A stretch of DNA of 64,000 nucleotides from Dicaeum eximium (lineage: Eukaryota > Chordata > Aves > Passeriformes > Dicaeidae), in contig VWZP01006638.1 in NCBI GenBank assembly GCA_013396995.1, positions 228,632 through 292,631 of the forward strand, read 5' to 3'. The first letter of the stretch is position 1; every line of letters starts with the position of its first letter. Made by a program: the position numbers and the translations under genes. Shown piece by piece: positions 37,481 through 49,045 of the stretch. A model generated the notes under the pieces. It saw only the letters and a list, made by a program, of their open reading frames with translations, was not told the origin of the DNA and made no database searches.

Positions 37481-37695
37481 AAAGGTTCTTCACCTGTGGG
37501 GTAGTCGGGCACTGGAACAGGCTCACCAGGGTATTGGTCACAGCACCAAGCCTGACAGAGCTCAAGAAGTATTTGAATGACACTCTTAGGCACATGGTAT
37601 GATTTTTGGGGCCATCCTGTGCAGGGCCAGGAGTTGGACTTTGATGTTCCTTGTGGGTCCCTTCCAACTCAGAATGCTCTATGAATCTATGATTT
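37481..37695 (+). mobile_element. CR1 LINE 3' end, a comparatively well-preserved copy
   Basis: Landmarks in order are AAAGGTTCTTCACC, GGGCACTGGAACAGGCTCAC, CAGCACCAAGCCTGACAGAG, CTCAAGAAGTATTTGAATGA, GGCACATGGTATGATTTTTG, ATCCTGTGCAGGGCCAGGAG, TTGTGGGTCCCTTCCAACTC, and the end CTATGAATCTATGATTT. The GGCACATGGTATGATTTTTG and CAGGAGTTGGACT stretch is characteristic of the CR1-Y/X type subfamilies as I recall them. The copy is less diverged than the others in this window. It is 5'-truncated at about 215 bases and antisense to IQGAP2. The (ATC)n tract begins immediately upstream of its truncation point. Confidence 0.9.
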
Positions 37696-39271
37696 CCCAA
37701 GAAGCAAAATAATTGCTGCTGACATTGAAAATACCATTGTAATCTCAGCCAGTAACCACTACAGCGAATTAGTTACTCCCTGCAAGTTTCAGGCACTGAA
37801 AACTTAAGCAGACACCATTTCTCTTACTTACATTGTTCTCCCACGATAACGAAACAGAAGAAGCTACAAAAATAATCAGAAGTCTCCCTGTACTCCTACC
37901 TTGTCCTCAACAGAGTAGGAGTGCATAAGCTCACAAATAAATAGCACTTCTGGGATAAATTCTGTTCTCTCCTATTGTTTCTCAATTAGAAAAACAGTAT
38001 GTGGTACTAACCGTCATGTGATACCACTTTGACCCTGAGGAAGTGGAGAAAGTGTTGAAATTGGAATCACAACAGAACTATATTTACTTAGGAAAGACAG
38101 ATCAAGGTCTCTCTCTGTTGAGACAGAAAGCAGCAGGAATATAAAAAAATTATCTCCAGCTTTATACACACACACAAAAATGCCAATACCATTCAATACT
38201 TCACCTCGCATTTACCAAGACTTCAAGTAAAGTGTAAGCTCTCCCCAAAATAGACAGTAGACATCCCAGTATTAAGTATTATGCTAATCACAAAGTTAGG
38301 TCAGGGCTCTTGTGGGGAGAAAAAAAAATGAAAAAGAGACATGAACAAAGGGTTTGAAAATACTGTAAAAGCATGCTATTAAAAATTCAAAATCCTGCAA
38401 ACACATCTCTTTCAATGCCATCAGTACTTCACAGAAAAAAAAAAAAAAAACCAACAAAAAGCAAACCACAATCTTTTCCCCTCTCCCAATAACTCACATT
38501 TAATGTTAAGTGGAATTTTGATTCTTGTTTTTTAAAACAGTTGAAGATAGTGTGCCTCAAAAGTTACTGGGTGGATCAAGTCAACACTTCCCTATTCTGT
38601 AGATGCTAAACAGAAAAATGGGAAGCCCCAAAACCCAACTTTAGTCACGAATCCCATTGAACTCTGTTCCAGCAAAAAGACTGCCAGACCAAGGCCTGGC
38701 TCTCCTCCAAACATGCTGCAAAGTAAATTCCACATGACCGGGTCTGTACATCAGGCAAATGCAGATGTATTTGAATAAAGCACACTGTGCTTTCCTTGGA
38801 TCACAGCAAGGGAGGGGATGCAATCTGCAACTTCGAAACTGTCAGGAAAGAAATACATTCCAGCTTTTAACATCCACTGATGTCACATCATTTCACTGCT
38901 TTGTTTCCTTAACAGAGAAAGAGTTTGGCACAATGTGTAAATAGATTATTTGATTTTTACCCATTTTAGAGCAGCCTGTTTGACAGCCAAGCTTTAAAGA
39001 CAGTCCTGCCACAGAGTGTGACTATGATGCAATTGATGCTTTGAACCTTCCTCCAAGGCCAGTGACAGGCTGCCCTATGGCAAAGGTGACTGGCACGCGG
39101 CAGCATCCTCCGTAACCCCACCCAGCCCCACACCCCAGGAACAGCAGCCAGGGTACAGAACCTGCATGCAATGGTCCTCCACAAATTTCTCCCATCTTAA
39201 GCCTCCTCTCTGGGGTTTTTGCACATTTCCAGTGAGCTATTTCCCTGTTTTTCCCTGCTCCCACAGCTTCT

Positions 39272-39290
39272 TCTATTCTATTCTATCTAC
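39272..39290 (+). repeat. (TTCTA)n short tract
   Basis: Three to four TTCTA units (CTTCTATTCTATTCTATCT) on the plus strand. It resembles an expanded CR1 terminal unit, but no CR1 body precedes it, so it is kept as a simple repeat. Confidence 0.55.
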
Positions 39291-40452
39291 TGGCAAACAA
39301 AACACGAGTGACCTGAGCACAGCTACAACACAGCAGGGCAATTTCTGTGCAGTGGGGTATGCATGCCTGCAGGAATCACTGTGGTTTTTTCTTTGTCTCA
39401 GTGGACAAATTCTGCCTTTGGACCTACAACAAGCAGACTTAGAGAACAGAATGACAGGGATAATGAAAAGCATTGAGTTTAGGTCAATTTCATCCATTAC
39501 AAGAGTTCCTCTTACATTCTTACTGCATCAAATTTTATAATGCATCCACCTGCTTTGATGGCAAACAAGTTTTAAAAAATAGTTAGCATGTTATAGTTGA
39601 CAGAAGGGCTCGAGTTGTCAGACAGACGAACTTTATCACTTCTCTTGTGAGGTGAATACATCACCAATAGCCCATATGGGAGCAATAAATGCCAGGATGA
39701 GAATACAGTCTCTCATGTTTGCCGCCTTGCAAATAGTGTACTCCTGCCTTGCAGGAATTACACATCTTCACAATTGCCAACCTGTGAGCTCCCATCCCAG
39801 GGCAGTCTAGCTGTTTGTCCTCGGATAGCTGGAAAATTATACATGCTGTTAGCCATCATCCTACCTGATTAAATCTGTACTCAATGCCACAGTAGAACTC
39901 CCTGGCCAATACTTACCAATTCAATTCAAATGATTTAAAAAAACCCAGTAATATTCTCTCCCCTTTAAGAGAGAGCTGCTACACTTGCAGGTTGTGGAGG
40001 TGTCTTCTTCCAAGCCAGAACCTACCTAACATTTATAGACGCTGGAAGCTGTATGAAGAACTTCCCAGCACTTCAAGCTCAAGAGCAGCTCCTTCCATTC
40101 ACTTGAGAGGATTCATAAACAACCCTTCCCCCAGACTCAAATTTGTCAGGTTCAAGACCCATTTACAGCTCAGTCTCTGCTTCTGAAATGAATTTCAGGC
40201 CTTAGTTGTCGAGAATGTAGTGTACAGTAGAGACAGTGGAGTACATTAAATGTTCTAGGCTGTGTCCTGCTGCCACTGCCGGAACAGCCAGCCAGTATCT
40301 CACCTCTTTTTTGTGCCTAACACAAGGCTAATTCTAAACATGTGCACTGGATTACAGCAATATTTGGGCTACCATTTTTCTCTTTTCACAAAAGAGGTAA
40401 CTCCACAGTTGGTCTTTTGTCTTTCATCTATTCATGAATTGATATCTAATAC

Positions 40453-40493
40453 CACCAACTACTTCATATGAGACACCAACCAGTTCATATGAT
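40453..40493 (+). repeat. Near-perfect 20-bp duplication, 21-bp offset
   Basis: CACCAACTACTTCATATGAG at 40453-40472 is followed by a copy with three mismatches at 40474-40493 (CACCAACCAGTTCATATGAT). It is a small diverged tandem duplication. Confidence 0.65.
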
Positions 40494-41128
40494 TTGAAAC
40501 TGCAAAATAAAAATCTTGTCAAGAATTTTTTTTCCTTGTGTTTTAAAGAAAATATTCAACTGAATTACTTTAAGTTGTACTAACTCAAGAATGCATGCCA
40601 GTTCCACAACTCAGTTGAAAAACGGATACATCACTTAAATTTTCCAGGGGATGGTTTGGCTCAAACAATTTTTCCCCCTTTTGGTGTTAGATTTGAGATT
40701 AAAGATATTACCCTGAAACCTGTCTTCCTGTGCACTACAGAAAGTGCATAAGCAATTCAAAGAAACATGGAGAACTGGAAAACAGAAACAATGAACAGAG
40801 TCATTTTCACAGCTCTCCCTAATTTGAGTGAGCTGGAAAGAATCTGAGGGGTTTACACCGCCACACACAGAGGTCTGCACATGCCTATCTAAATCTAGCA
40901 ACAAAAAATAGCAAAAGCAATTATGGGAGCTATCAGCCTCAAATGACAGTGGTTCCAGAACATCAAAAAGTGCTCTGGCAAATGTCCAAGCTCCTACAAA
41001 GTCCATATAGACTCTTATCTCCTCTGGGACACTGCTATGCTCTACCTCTTAAGAAACCTTTGAATTTTAATACAGGTGAATACAAAATCATCTTTATTAA
41101 AGCACATCAATCATTGAGACCAATAGCA

Positions 41129-41175
41129 ATCAAAATACAAAAATCAAAATACAAAAAAAAAAAAATCAAAATACA
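41129..41175 (+). repeat. A-rich TCAAAATACA repeat
   Basis: The unit ATCAAAATACA occurs three times, the last two separated by a run of 13 A. The stretch is purely A-rich and slippage-prone. It directly follows AAGCACATCAATC and is not part of a recognisable transposon. Confidence 0.75.
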
Positions 41176-41860
41176 GTGCACACGGCTGAGCCACACAGCC
41201 TCACAACCCAATCAGCCCAGCTGTAAATCTGACCACATATTGCTTTAGAAAGCAACCCCACCCCTTGCAGGGGACTGGTGCTCATCTCATGGTGGGGAAC
41301 ACTGGTTGTGCAGCAGCTCTATCTACTAACACAGGATTCACATCGTCTGTGGCGAGCAACGTCCACAGCAAAGCAGTTTCCAGCATTACTCTATTCTTAA
41401 ATATAAGATACAAACTGCCAAAGTGCTCCTCCTCTGGACAGTGAATGGTTGAGACACTTGTAACAGAAGTGATTTTCAAAGGAACCCAGACTACATCCGT
41501 CAGAAATTGCCTTATTCTATGAAGTGCTTGCTTGCAGTATCTAGAAGGCAAAAGCTGGGTGCAATGCCACACCTACACATTCAGTGAGCACTGATCCCTC
41601 CAGTCCTTGAGTTGCTTTTCCAGCCAGAGCTGGGGGTACAGCAGCACATTAGTTCTTTTGCAAACAACATTCATTGGACCGATTTTCGGACTGTCAGTCT
41701 CAAAACAGTAGCTAAGCCATAGAGATTTGGATTTCTAGCATCCATGCAGTAATAGCAAAAGCCTTCTGCTCTAGCAGCACATTTCTTGTGAGCAGTCATT
41801 TCTTGTATTCAACACAGTGAGCTCCCATACACACCTGTGGGCACCTCACCAGCATCAGTG

Positions 41861-41902
41861 GTCAGTACAAAGTACTGTAAAGTCAGTACAAAGTGCTATA
41901 AA
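41861..41902 (+). repeat. 21-bp tandem duplication (two units)
   Basis: GTCAGTACAAAGTACTGTAAA at 41861-41881 is followed directly by a copy with two mismatches at 41882-41902. It is a clear tandem duplication with no spacer. Confidence 0.85.
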
Positions 41903-44520
41903 GGTTACCACACACAGCTGCTGACCCATCTCTTCTGATTTATGAAGAGCTGTTCATACCTCCCCACAACGCTTTCTGCCAGAGCCTGAATAAACATTTC
42001 TTCGAAAGACCAACAGCTCTCCACAACATGGTAATCTCAGAAAGAAGGATCTCAGCATGTGCAAAGTACACTCTTGCAAAGGGGCTGTTAAGGAGTAAAT
42101 TCCTTCAGTCCAGGTAATTTCTTCCTCTGGTCCAAAGCAAACAGGCAGATGATGACAAAGCTTTTTGAGTGCTACACTAGGGATGTAGCCCAATGGGATA
42201 CGTGCCAGGGACGATGCAGCACTCTCTGGACAGCTACTCCAGAAGCATGGCATGCAACCACTGCAGCCTGCAGTCCAGTTTGGGTGCATGGGCAAGGCAC
42301 ACAAGCACTGCCACCCATGCTGTCACTTATTCCATCGTTAACATAAGAAGCAAAGGCCTCGGCTGCTCTCGGGTAAATATGAAACAGTGCAGAAGGACAT
42401 ACCCAAAGGTCAAGAGCAACACTTAAGCCCTTCAACACTACGCAAAAGATGTCCTTCCTTCCCACAGGTACTGTCACAGATCCTTCCCAGCAACAGCTTC
42501 ACATGACTCTCTTAAGCAAGGTGCAAACCCCAAGTACCTTCGCTACCTCTAATCCCCATAGCTCTGTTCCTCTCTACACAATGCAGCGCAGAGCTTTCCT
42601 TTAGCAGCCTTCCAGATACAGAGTTTTGGTGATATACAAGTCCCCTGCCAGTGCTCTACTCCTTCGTGTGCTCCCCATGGTTATGTAACAACTCAGCTAC
42701 TACTGATACCTTGGTGAGGCCACCTCAGGTCATGCTTGGTATTAACAAGGAGCTACCCAGGGTGCAGAATGCCATTGCTTTGACCTGACAATCAGGTAGT
42801 CTTGTCAGTGGAGTATAAAGTCAAAGAAGCTTTCTAGTTGCCCCACAGACAATCCAAGATGTAGAGGAGAAAGTGAAGGAGAAATGAAAATGCTGTGCGC
42901 TCTCTTGGTGAAGCTTAGCCTACAAACACCAATGCATGGGCAGCAGAGCATGAACTAGCTTCAAATTTGTCAGGGTTCCATAGGAAAAAAAATTAAATAA
43001 ATAAAAAAATAAAAATCCAACAAACTACAATTCCTTTTACAAGATGGTAGTGCCCAAAAGAAAGGTGGAAAACTTTGAGGAAGAGAACTAACTGGCTCTG
43101 AAGGGACTACACTGTTAGCTTCAGTGCATGCTGTGGGACAAGTGCCATATGGTTCAGCCTACAAAAACAAAGGTCACATCCATCATTACTCGGCATCATT
43201 ATTCCACAAGCATACACACTGAGCAATGACCCATTACACGTTACCTCAACATGCCAGTAAGCAGGTCAATGCATCCTGTACAGAAACTAGCACAAAAGGT
43301 TTCCCTTGCCTTTAGATCTCACCATCGAGACTTTTCATATGCAAATATCACTATCCAAGCAATTATTGGATTGATTGATACCACTGACATCACACTTGCA
43401 TACAAAAATTCTGGCTTATCTGCACAGTTGTATAACTCTCCAAAACAAAACACTGTTCTGCCAATATCTGGCAGTCTAGGTAAGCATGCTGAGGACCAAG
43501 ATGTAAAACAGCATGTCTACTTGATCAGTACTTCTGTGTGGACCAAGATTCTTCAGGTGTAGGTATAACACAGCTAAGTAGGTTTCTTCAAAGAGTTTCA
43601 CCTCATGACACACCCTAATTTCAAACTTTGACCTTTACAGAGGTGCTGCCAGTCACATTCACTAGTACTTTATTTGGCTTAAAGCAGGCAGAGGTGCGGA
43701 GACAAAGCAAAGTCCATAATTTACAACATGATAGTAGACTACCAATCCCAAAAGAATTTTCTGACAAACCCATATAAAACATGTTACTAAGAAATATTTT
43801 CTGCCTAAAATTAGGTAGTTTTACAGCTAGATTACAATATTTTTTAATTTACTACAGGCACAGGTCTTTAAGTATTTCCTGTAGTCTGAAGTATTTGAGT
43901 AACATTAATTCACTCATAACCTGCCAGGGCTGAACGATTGCCATAATTTTACTCCTGGAAGAACAGCAACATGAAATCTGGCATACTTCCCTTGCAGTAC
44001 ACCAAGTCTTTGTAGGACTCTGGTGCCTTCCTCAGAAACAGTGATCCCCTTTGCCACCCTCTATGGTCCCACAGTCCTGGCAACTTGAGCTTTCTGTTGT
44101 GCTCTGGTACTGCAAACCTTTTGGCTTTACCTGAAGCCAAGTAAGCTCTTCAGGGTTTGACCTCTTAAGCATATTAAACTGTATGTACATTTTTATTCAG
44201 CAGTTCCTAACTACCATGTCATCCACCAATACTGCAACAAGCCATTGCAGTCCTATTAACAAAAACCAACATTATGAAAGAGGCAGGTTTTGGAAACAAA
44301 ACTGGACAATTTGTTTTTGTATTGAAAAGAAGTTGCAGGAGAATGAGAATTTACTTTTTCAACATAAAAAGAAAAAAGGCTTCTCAAAAAGAAATTTCCT
44401 GGATAGTTTTCTTTTACTGTATCTTTATTGTCCTAATATTAAAGCTAAAGCTTCAGTGTTTTATACAACTTGCCTTACTGAACAGCTGAGCAAGAAAAAA
44501 AAGTTCTGGCAGCTCTGGCT

Positions 44521-44568
44521 ATGAAACTGCAGAATATACTTTATGAAACAAAGTATATTCTATTTCAT
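44521..44568. repeat. Strong imperfect inverted repeat (hairpin), 18 paired bases
   Basis: The inner arms AGAATATACTTT (44531-44542) and AAAGTATATTCT (44550-44561) are exact reverse complements separated by seven bases. Outside them ATGAAA (44521-44526) pairs with TTTCAT (44563-44568), leaving a four-base bulge on one side and one base on the other. The loop repeats ATGAAA, the outer-arm word. It is AT-rich and lies in intron 2. It could be a MITE remnant, an expanded terminal inverted repeat of a lost element, or a chance palindrome. The predicted RNA would fold the same way in either strand. No family was recognised. Confidence 0.75.
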
Positions 44569-44909
44569 GCAGACAGAGTCAAGGTTAGTAAAATGAGGAG
44601 TTCCATGGTTCAAATTCAATCTTATCATAAGAAGGTATAATTTCTAAAAAGCCAAGAGAAACAGTATCTACTTTACTATGGATGATTATAAGCCTAGCCA
44701 GCCACAACACAGTCAATGAAAATTTGATTTGCTTCATATGCCAAAGCTTCAATCACAATTTAAATCCTTTAAATCTGTATTATCTTTACAGTGCAGTAAT
44801 TACACATCTGCAGAGACAAGCGACAGCAAAAGCCAAACCCAAGCCAGAATTTGATGTGCTGGGTATTTCCTTCAGAAAGCAGGATGTTTTGTGGTCAATA
44901 TTGCTTTTG

Positions 44910-44940
44910 CCAGATTGGGGCTGGGAAAAACGTGGGCACC
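44910..44940 (+). repeat. Copy 1 of a dispersed G-rich word shared with 46565
   Basis: The 20-base word CCAGATTGGGGCTGGGAAAA occurs here and again at 46565-46584, 1.65 kb away in the same orientation. Both are followed by a few bases and GTGGG, and both are preceded by a run of T and pyrimidines. Two exact 20-mers are not expected by chance in a window this size, so the two spots probably derive from one dispersed element. The element is not recognised. Confidence 0.6.
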
Positions 44941-45999
44941 TGTTAAAATTCACATAATTCAAGAAGACATGAGGGCTTCTGACACAGTTGTTTATGCCTA
45001 CCTTAGACCTTTGCTATTTACTAGTATGATTTTCCAAACTATACTGGATATGTGTCAGGGTAATGTCTGAAGGGCTTCTATTAGTGACATCCATGGCTAC
45101 ATTTCTTAGAATGCAAAAATCCCTACTCCTAATTCTATTTTCTTGATTTTTTTCTTCTCAGAAGTTCAAGGACATGGGATGCCATCAATTTTTGTTCCTT
45201 TTTGGTTTTTTGTTTAGTATGCAAGAGACTTTGCTTAAAGGTAAAACTAATAAATCAAACAATATATACAAGCAACTAAAACCTCATTTTATCACGTGTG
45301 TAATCTCAGGAAGAAAGGGGCCCGGCAATCTAACAAAAAAAAAAAAAAAAAGGTTTTTCTTCAATATCAAATATAACACCCTATCAAACTTCACTGACCT
45401 CTACAGATATTACAAGCCTGCTCATTGTGTTTAAAAACCAATTTCCTATGTTGTATAGGTGTAACAGATACTGTGCCTAGCTCATAAGGCAGTAGCAGAA
45501 GCGCCAGCTACCTATAACAAGATTCCTTTTCATGTTGAACTTGCTAAGTTTTTATTAAAGCTGCACTACAGTAATTAAATATGTAAACAGTGACCTGAAA
45601 AGCAGCTGAAAACACATTCTTCACCTGTTTAATTAACTCTGGAATTTTGAAATGCAGAGCTGCTACAAAATAATGTTTTCATTACATATATGGTGAGAAA
45701 CAAAATACACCTCCTGACATAGTGCTATCCCAGTCATGTTCTGCCTCATCTTTTGCTATTTATTGTTTATTTCAGTATTTATGACTCTCCAATATAGACC
45801 AAAGCACATTGTATTTGCACACAGTTGATTATCTAAAATAGCATTTGCTGTCATTTCAGCAGCTGCCAACTGAAAAAACTCACCTTGACTTACTCATTCA
45901 GTCTCTTTATTGTCATTGATGTCCACAGTGTTATGAATATTAAAACGTCCTCTCCACAAGCCCTCAGGACCAAGATTAAATATGTCATAGAGGCAGTTC

Positions 46000-46340
46000 C
46001 CACTCCCCAGGTTCACCCAGGAGGGTACTGCTGTGAGCAAGCAGGCAGCAGGCACAGCTCTGGGTGGTTCCCCCGCCAGCTGCCGCCTCTGGGGCTGAAG
46101 GCACCATCCTGCCTGCTCTGACTCCGACCCACTGCCACCAGCACACAGCAGGGGAAGAGGGTCTGCACATCCCAGGGGTGCTGCTCCAGAGCTGGGGAGC
46201 ACCCCAATGGCACCCCTCCATCCAGCAGCAGCAGCAGCTGCAGATGCCCGTCCCCCGGGAATGTTTCCTGTGGAAGCACTCTCCCAGAGCAGCTGAAGGG
46301 CCGGACCCACCAAGTGTTGGCGAAGAAGCCTACAATGAGG
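46000..46340. other. GC-rich intronic patch with several CpG
   Basis: This stretch stands out against the AT-rich intron. It contains CCCCGCC, GCCGCC, CTCCGACC, CCCGTCCCCCGGG, GGGCCGG and a (CAG)n-type run CCAGCAGCAGCAGCAGC at about 46221-46236. Open frames overlap on both strands (139, 99, 88 and 78 codons), which is what GC-rich composition produces; none has a recognisable domain or splice context. It could be an intronic regulatory patch or part of an old, GC-rich repeat. I cannot decide. Confidence 0.45.
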
Positions 46341-46564
46341 CCTCTCCAGCTGGTCTCATTTGAATTATGACCCTGTTGCTCTCTCTATCTTGCTTTCCAG
46401 AGTCCCCAGCTTTGTGCAGGCTCTGTAGTGACAGTGAAAATGCTATAATCATGCAGGTACAGACAAGGACTGCATATCAACAAGTTTCACCCCCAGTCAA
46501 GCACACAGAGTGAGTAACCATGCAGTAAGGAGTGATACAGAACTTTCTCATGTTTCCCATTTTT

Positions 46565-46595
46565 CCAGATTGGGGCTGGGAAAATGTGGGTATGC
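46565..46595 (+). repeat. Copy 2 of the dispersed word shared with 44910
   Basis: Same 20-base word as at 44910-44929, followed here by TGTGGG and TATGCAC instead of ACGTGGGCAC. It sits just downstream of a GC-rich patch (about 46000-46340). The similarity fades quickly beyond about 35 bases. Confidence 0.6.
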
Positions 46596-47865
46596 ACATT
46601 TGACATCCAAGCCTGGGCCTGGCACTAGCTCAGTCTCCCTCCACAGCATTGGTCACCTCCTGGGACAGCAGGGCTATGGGCTAGCAGCAGTGAGACACAG
46701 CCATTTCCACTTGTTTCACAAGCTTTTTTGTAGCTGTTTGTTGCTCAGTTGTTTTCACAGTGGTAAGAGTGTCTTGGGGCAAAGTCTCATGGTACAACAA
46801 AATTACCTGAGAAGTTTCCCCTCACACGCTTTTTTCCCACAGCAGTTCTGTCTACCCAAAAGCACTCCCAGAGCCTCCACCACACCCTGCATGATCAACC
46901 CTTCCTTCCTCATGAGCACTGGGACCAGGGCACTGAGGCAGAGGAGGACATCCAGCAGCATCCTGCTGCCACATCAGCGCCATCTGCAACAGCCCAATCC
47001 CTTAATAAGGGGAGTACAACGCTCCTTACACTGCAGAACGCATCCCCACCTTATGAAATAACAACCATTGAACAGTACTAGTATATTCTGATTTTCCAGA
47101 GATCCAGAAAAGCTTCCAGATACCCACCAATCCTGGGAATAACTGTCCTGGATACAAAGTCCCATCATGGACTGCAGAGCTAAAGGAATGCTTCATCTAG
47201 AGAACTGCTAGTGGCAAGAACCTCTATGAAAATAAATGCAAGGAAGGGGAGGAGGTTACTCATAGCAGATGCTATTTTAAGTCATTAGTTGTAAAAATAA
47301 TTTCACATTTCCTTGTGAAATATCAAGGGAGCTGTTTCAAATTAACTAGATGACTTGAGTTCAAAGTGACAAGTAGCCCTGGGAAAGGGGAAGGTTGAAG
47401 AGAGCCAGGAAGAAAAAGTAGTCATACTAGCAGCAGAAGAGAAAAGGTTAAATTTGGAGGCTAGATGCCATAAGGCAGCAGGCAGGTGAGTTGCAACGCA
47501 CCAAGGAGAAACCTTGAATGAAATCAAACCTTGACTCACTGAGGTTAGGCGAGATAGTGTACCTGATCTAACACCTCCACAAGTGAAACCTGCTCCCTTC
47601 CCTCTCTCCATTGTGCAGCTGCACCCCATCCGCTTCCTCTTGCCCGCTCAGGTTCTCCTCTGGCCCCTTGATCAGACCAGTCAGCTCACTAAACCACAGA
47701 AAACTAACTCAGCAAAAGAATTCCCATCACACAGCCAGCATAGCCAGCTGACTCATCTGACTGAGGGCCATCTCTTGCAACTGCATGAGGGGGGCAGCAG
47801 GAGCATGCGGAGCAGGTCAGCCCTCCTTGGCAACAGGAGGACACCAAATATCTGAACAGGGAACC

Positions 47866-47898
47866 ACCGCAGGAGAAAGAGGAAGAAAGAGCAAAGGA
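47866..47898 (+). repeat. Near-homopurine tract
   Basis: A run of almost only A and G (GGAGAAAGAGGAAGAAAGAG and continuing) on the plus strand, so a polypyrimidine tract on the IQGAP2 sense strand. It is about 1.2 kb beyond the exon 2 donor in intron 2, not adjacent to any acceptor recognised here. Confidence 0.5.
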
Positions 47899-49045
47899 GG
47901 CAATGTTTGCTACACTAAATGGAACAATATAGTGAAGGGGAAGTAAGAATGACTGATTTTTATAACACTGCCCCTAGGACAAAACCATTGGCAGTTATTG
48001 AGAGGGAAACTCTCTGGATTCAAGGCCCAGAGCACAATTTAATTGCAGATTACTGATGGAAATACATTGGTTTAAACCATTACAAAAATTCTATGCTTTG
48101 TCTTCACACTAAGGTTTCACAGCTTGCACTACTAATCACAGTTCAAGTTTTCTTTTCTCAATAGAAATTCATAGGAAAGTCATCCAAATACAGTTTTTAA
48201 CTAAAAACACCATCATCAACAAACACAGAGCAGAAGTAAGACACTACCAGTGGTGCCAATAATAGGCATCTTTGAAAAGTCTGATCAGACAGAATATAAA
48301 ATATGCTTTTACATATACAATAATTGCAGCACTTGAAGCTACTTCAAAAGCACAAGGTTATTGTACCCTGTTTCCCTGCTCTCTAATTATGAAAATGTTG
48401 TTGAATATTTGTTTTGAGAATGAAGTGAACATAGCACAGCACATTTGCACAAAGGTAATCAAAATTCTGTGCACTTTCAAATCAGTATTTCATCACAGGC
48501 TGTTGGTTCAAGAGATGAGTACTGCTGACCAGTAGGAACTGAAGCAAGAGCAGGGTCAATCTTATCTTATTGCCCTGCACTTACCATTGTAACACTGAGA
48601 TTATATCAGTTATCAAACCTGTAAAAGCCCAGGTGATTTTCTGCCATCTTAGCAATCTGAGTCACTCCACAAGAAGTAGCACCAAGAAAGCAGCACAGCC
48701 ACGAAACCAGGAGCAAAATACTTTCCCCAGTTAGTCAGATAAGCCTGACTCAGCTTCTCACAAAACTACAGCCTTGTGTTTTAGTATCCAGGCCCTACTT
48801 TAGGTGAAAATGGACATCACAGCCAGTTTCAGGATGTTGTCTTGATTATTTCTAAATCTTTCTATGAATCAGACTTTTCATATTGGACATTAGTTTCCCA
48901 TACTGAGTGCTATGATACTCCAACATAGTTGGAGTTAATTCAAGTAATTCAAGATCTTGGATCAAAAATTATTATGCCCAAGAACATAACAGGCCTGAAT
49001 GTCCACATTTAAAGGCCAGAAATAAGCGTGCTTTCATTTACTTAC

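Larger units (their letters stand above)
5900..49045 (-). other. IQGAP2 intron 2 (about 43 kb)
   Basis: The interval between the exon 2 donor (49045) and the exon 3 acceptor (5900) is one very long intron, since the two exons share a split arginine codon and adjoining protein sequence. It contains the CR1 fragments, simple repeats and hairpin listed separately. Long stretches (5900-8694, 9041-10224, 10398-28633, 29546-34057, 34567-37410, 37696-44520 and 44569-49045) show nothing else recognisable. No second gene with splice-supported coding sequence was found on either strand. Long first introns of this kind commonly hold enhancers, but none can be identified from one sequence alone. Confidence 0.9.

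Noticed and set aside
37329..37700. 123-codon minus-strand frame with a methionine/isoleucine-rich run
   Set aside because: It is the translation of the (ATC)n repeat and the antisense of the CR1 end.
42700..42760. Possible CR1 piece (CTTGGTGAGGCCACCTCAGG)
   Set aside because: Similarity to the CR1 GTGAGGCCAC block is only about 15 bases, and neighbouring landmarks are absent.
46510..47061. 183-codon plus-strand frame in intron 2
   Set aside because: No recognisable domain, no splice context, overlaps the unassigned word copy at 46565, and composition alone can give frames of this size.
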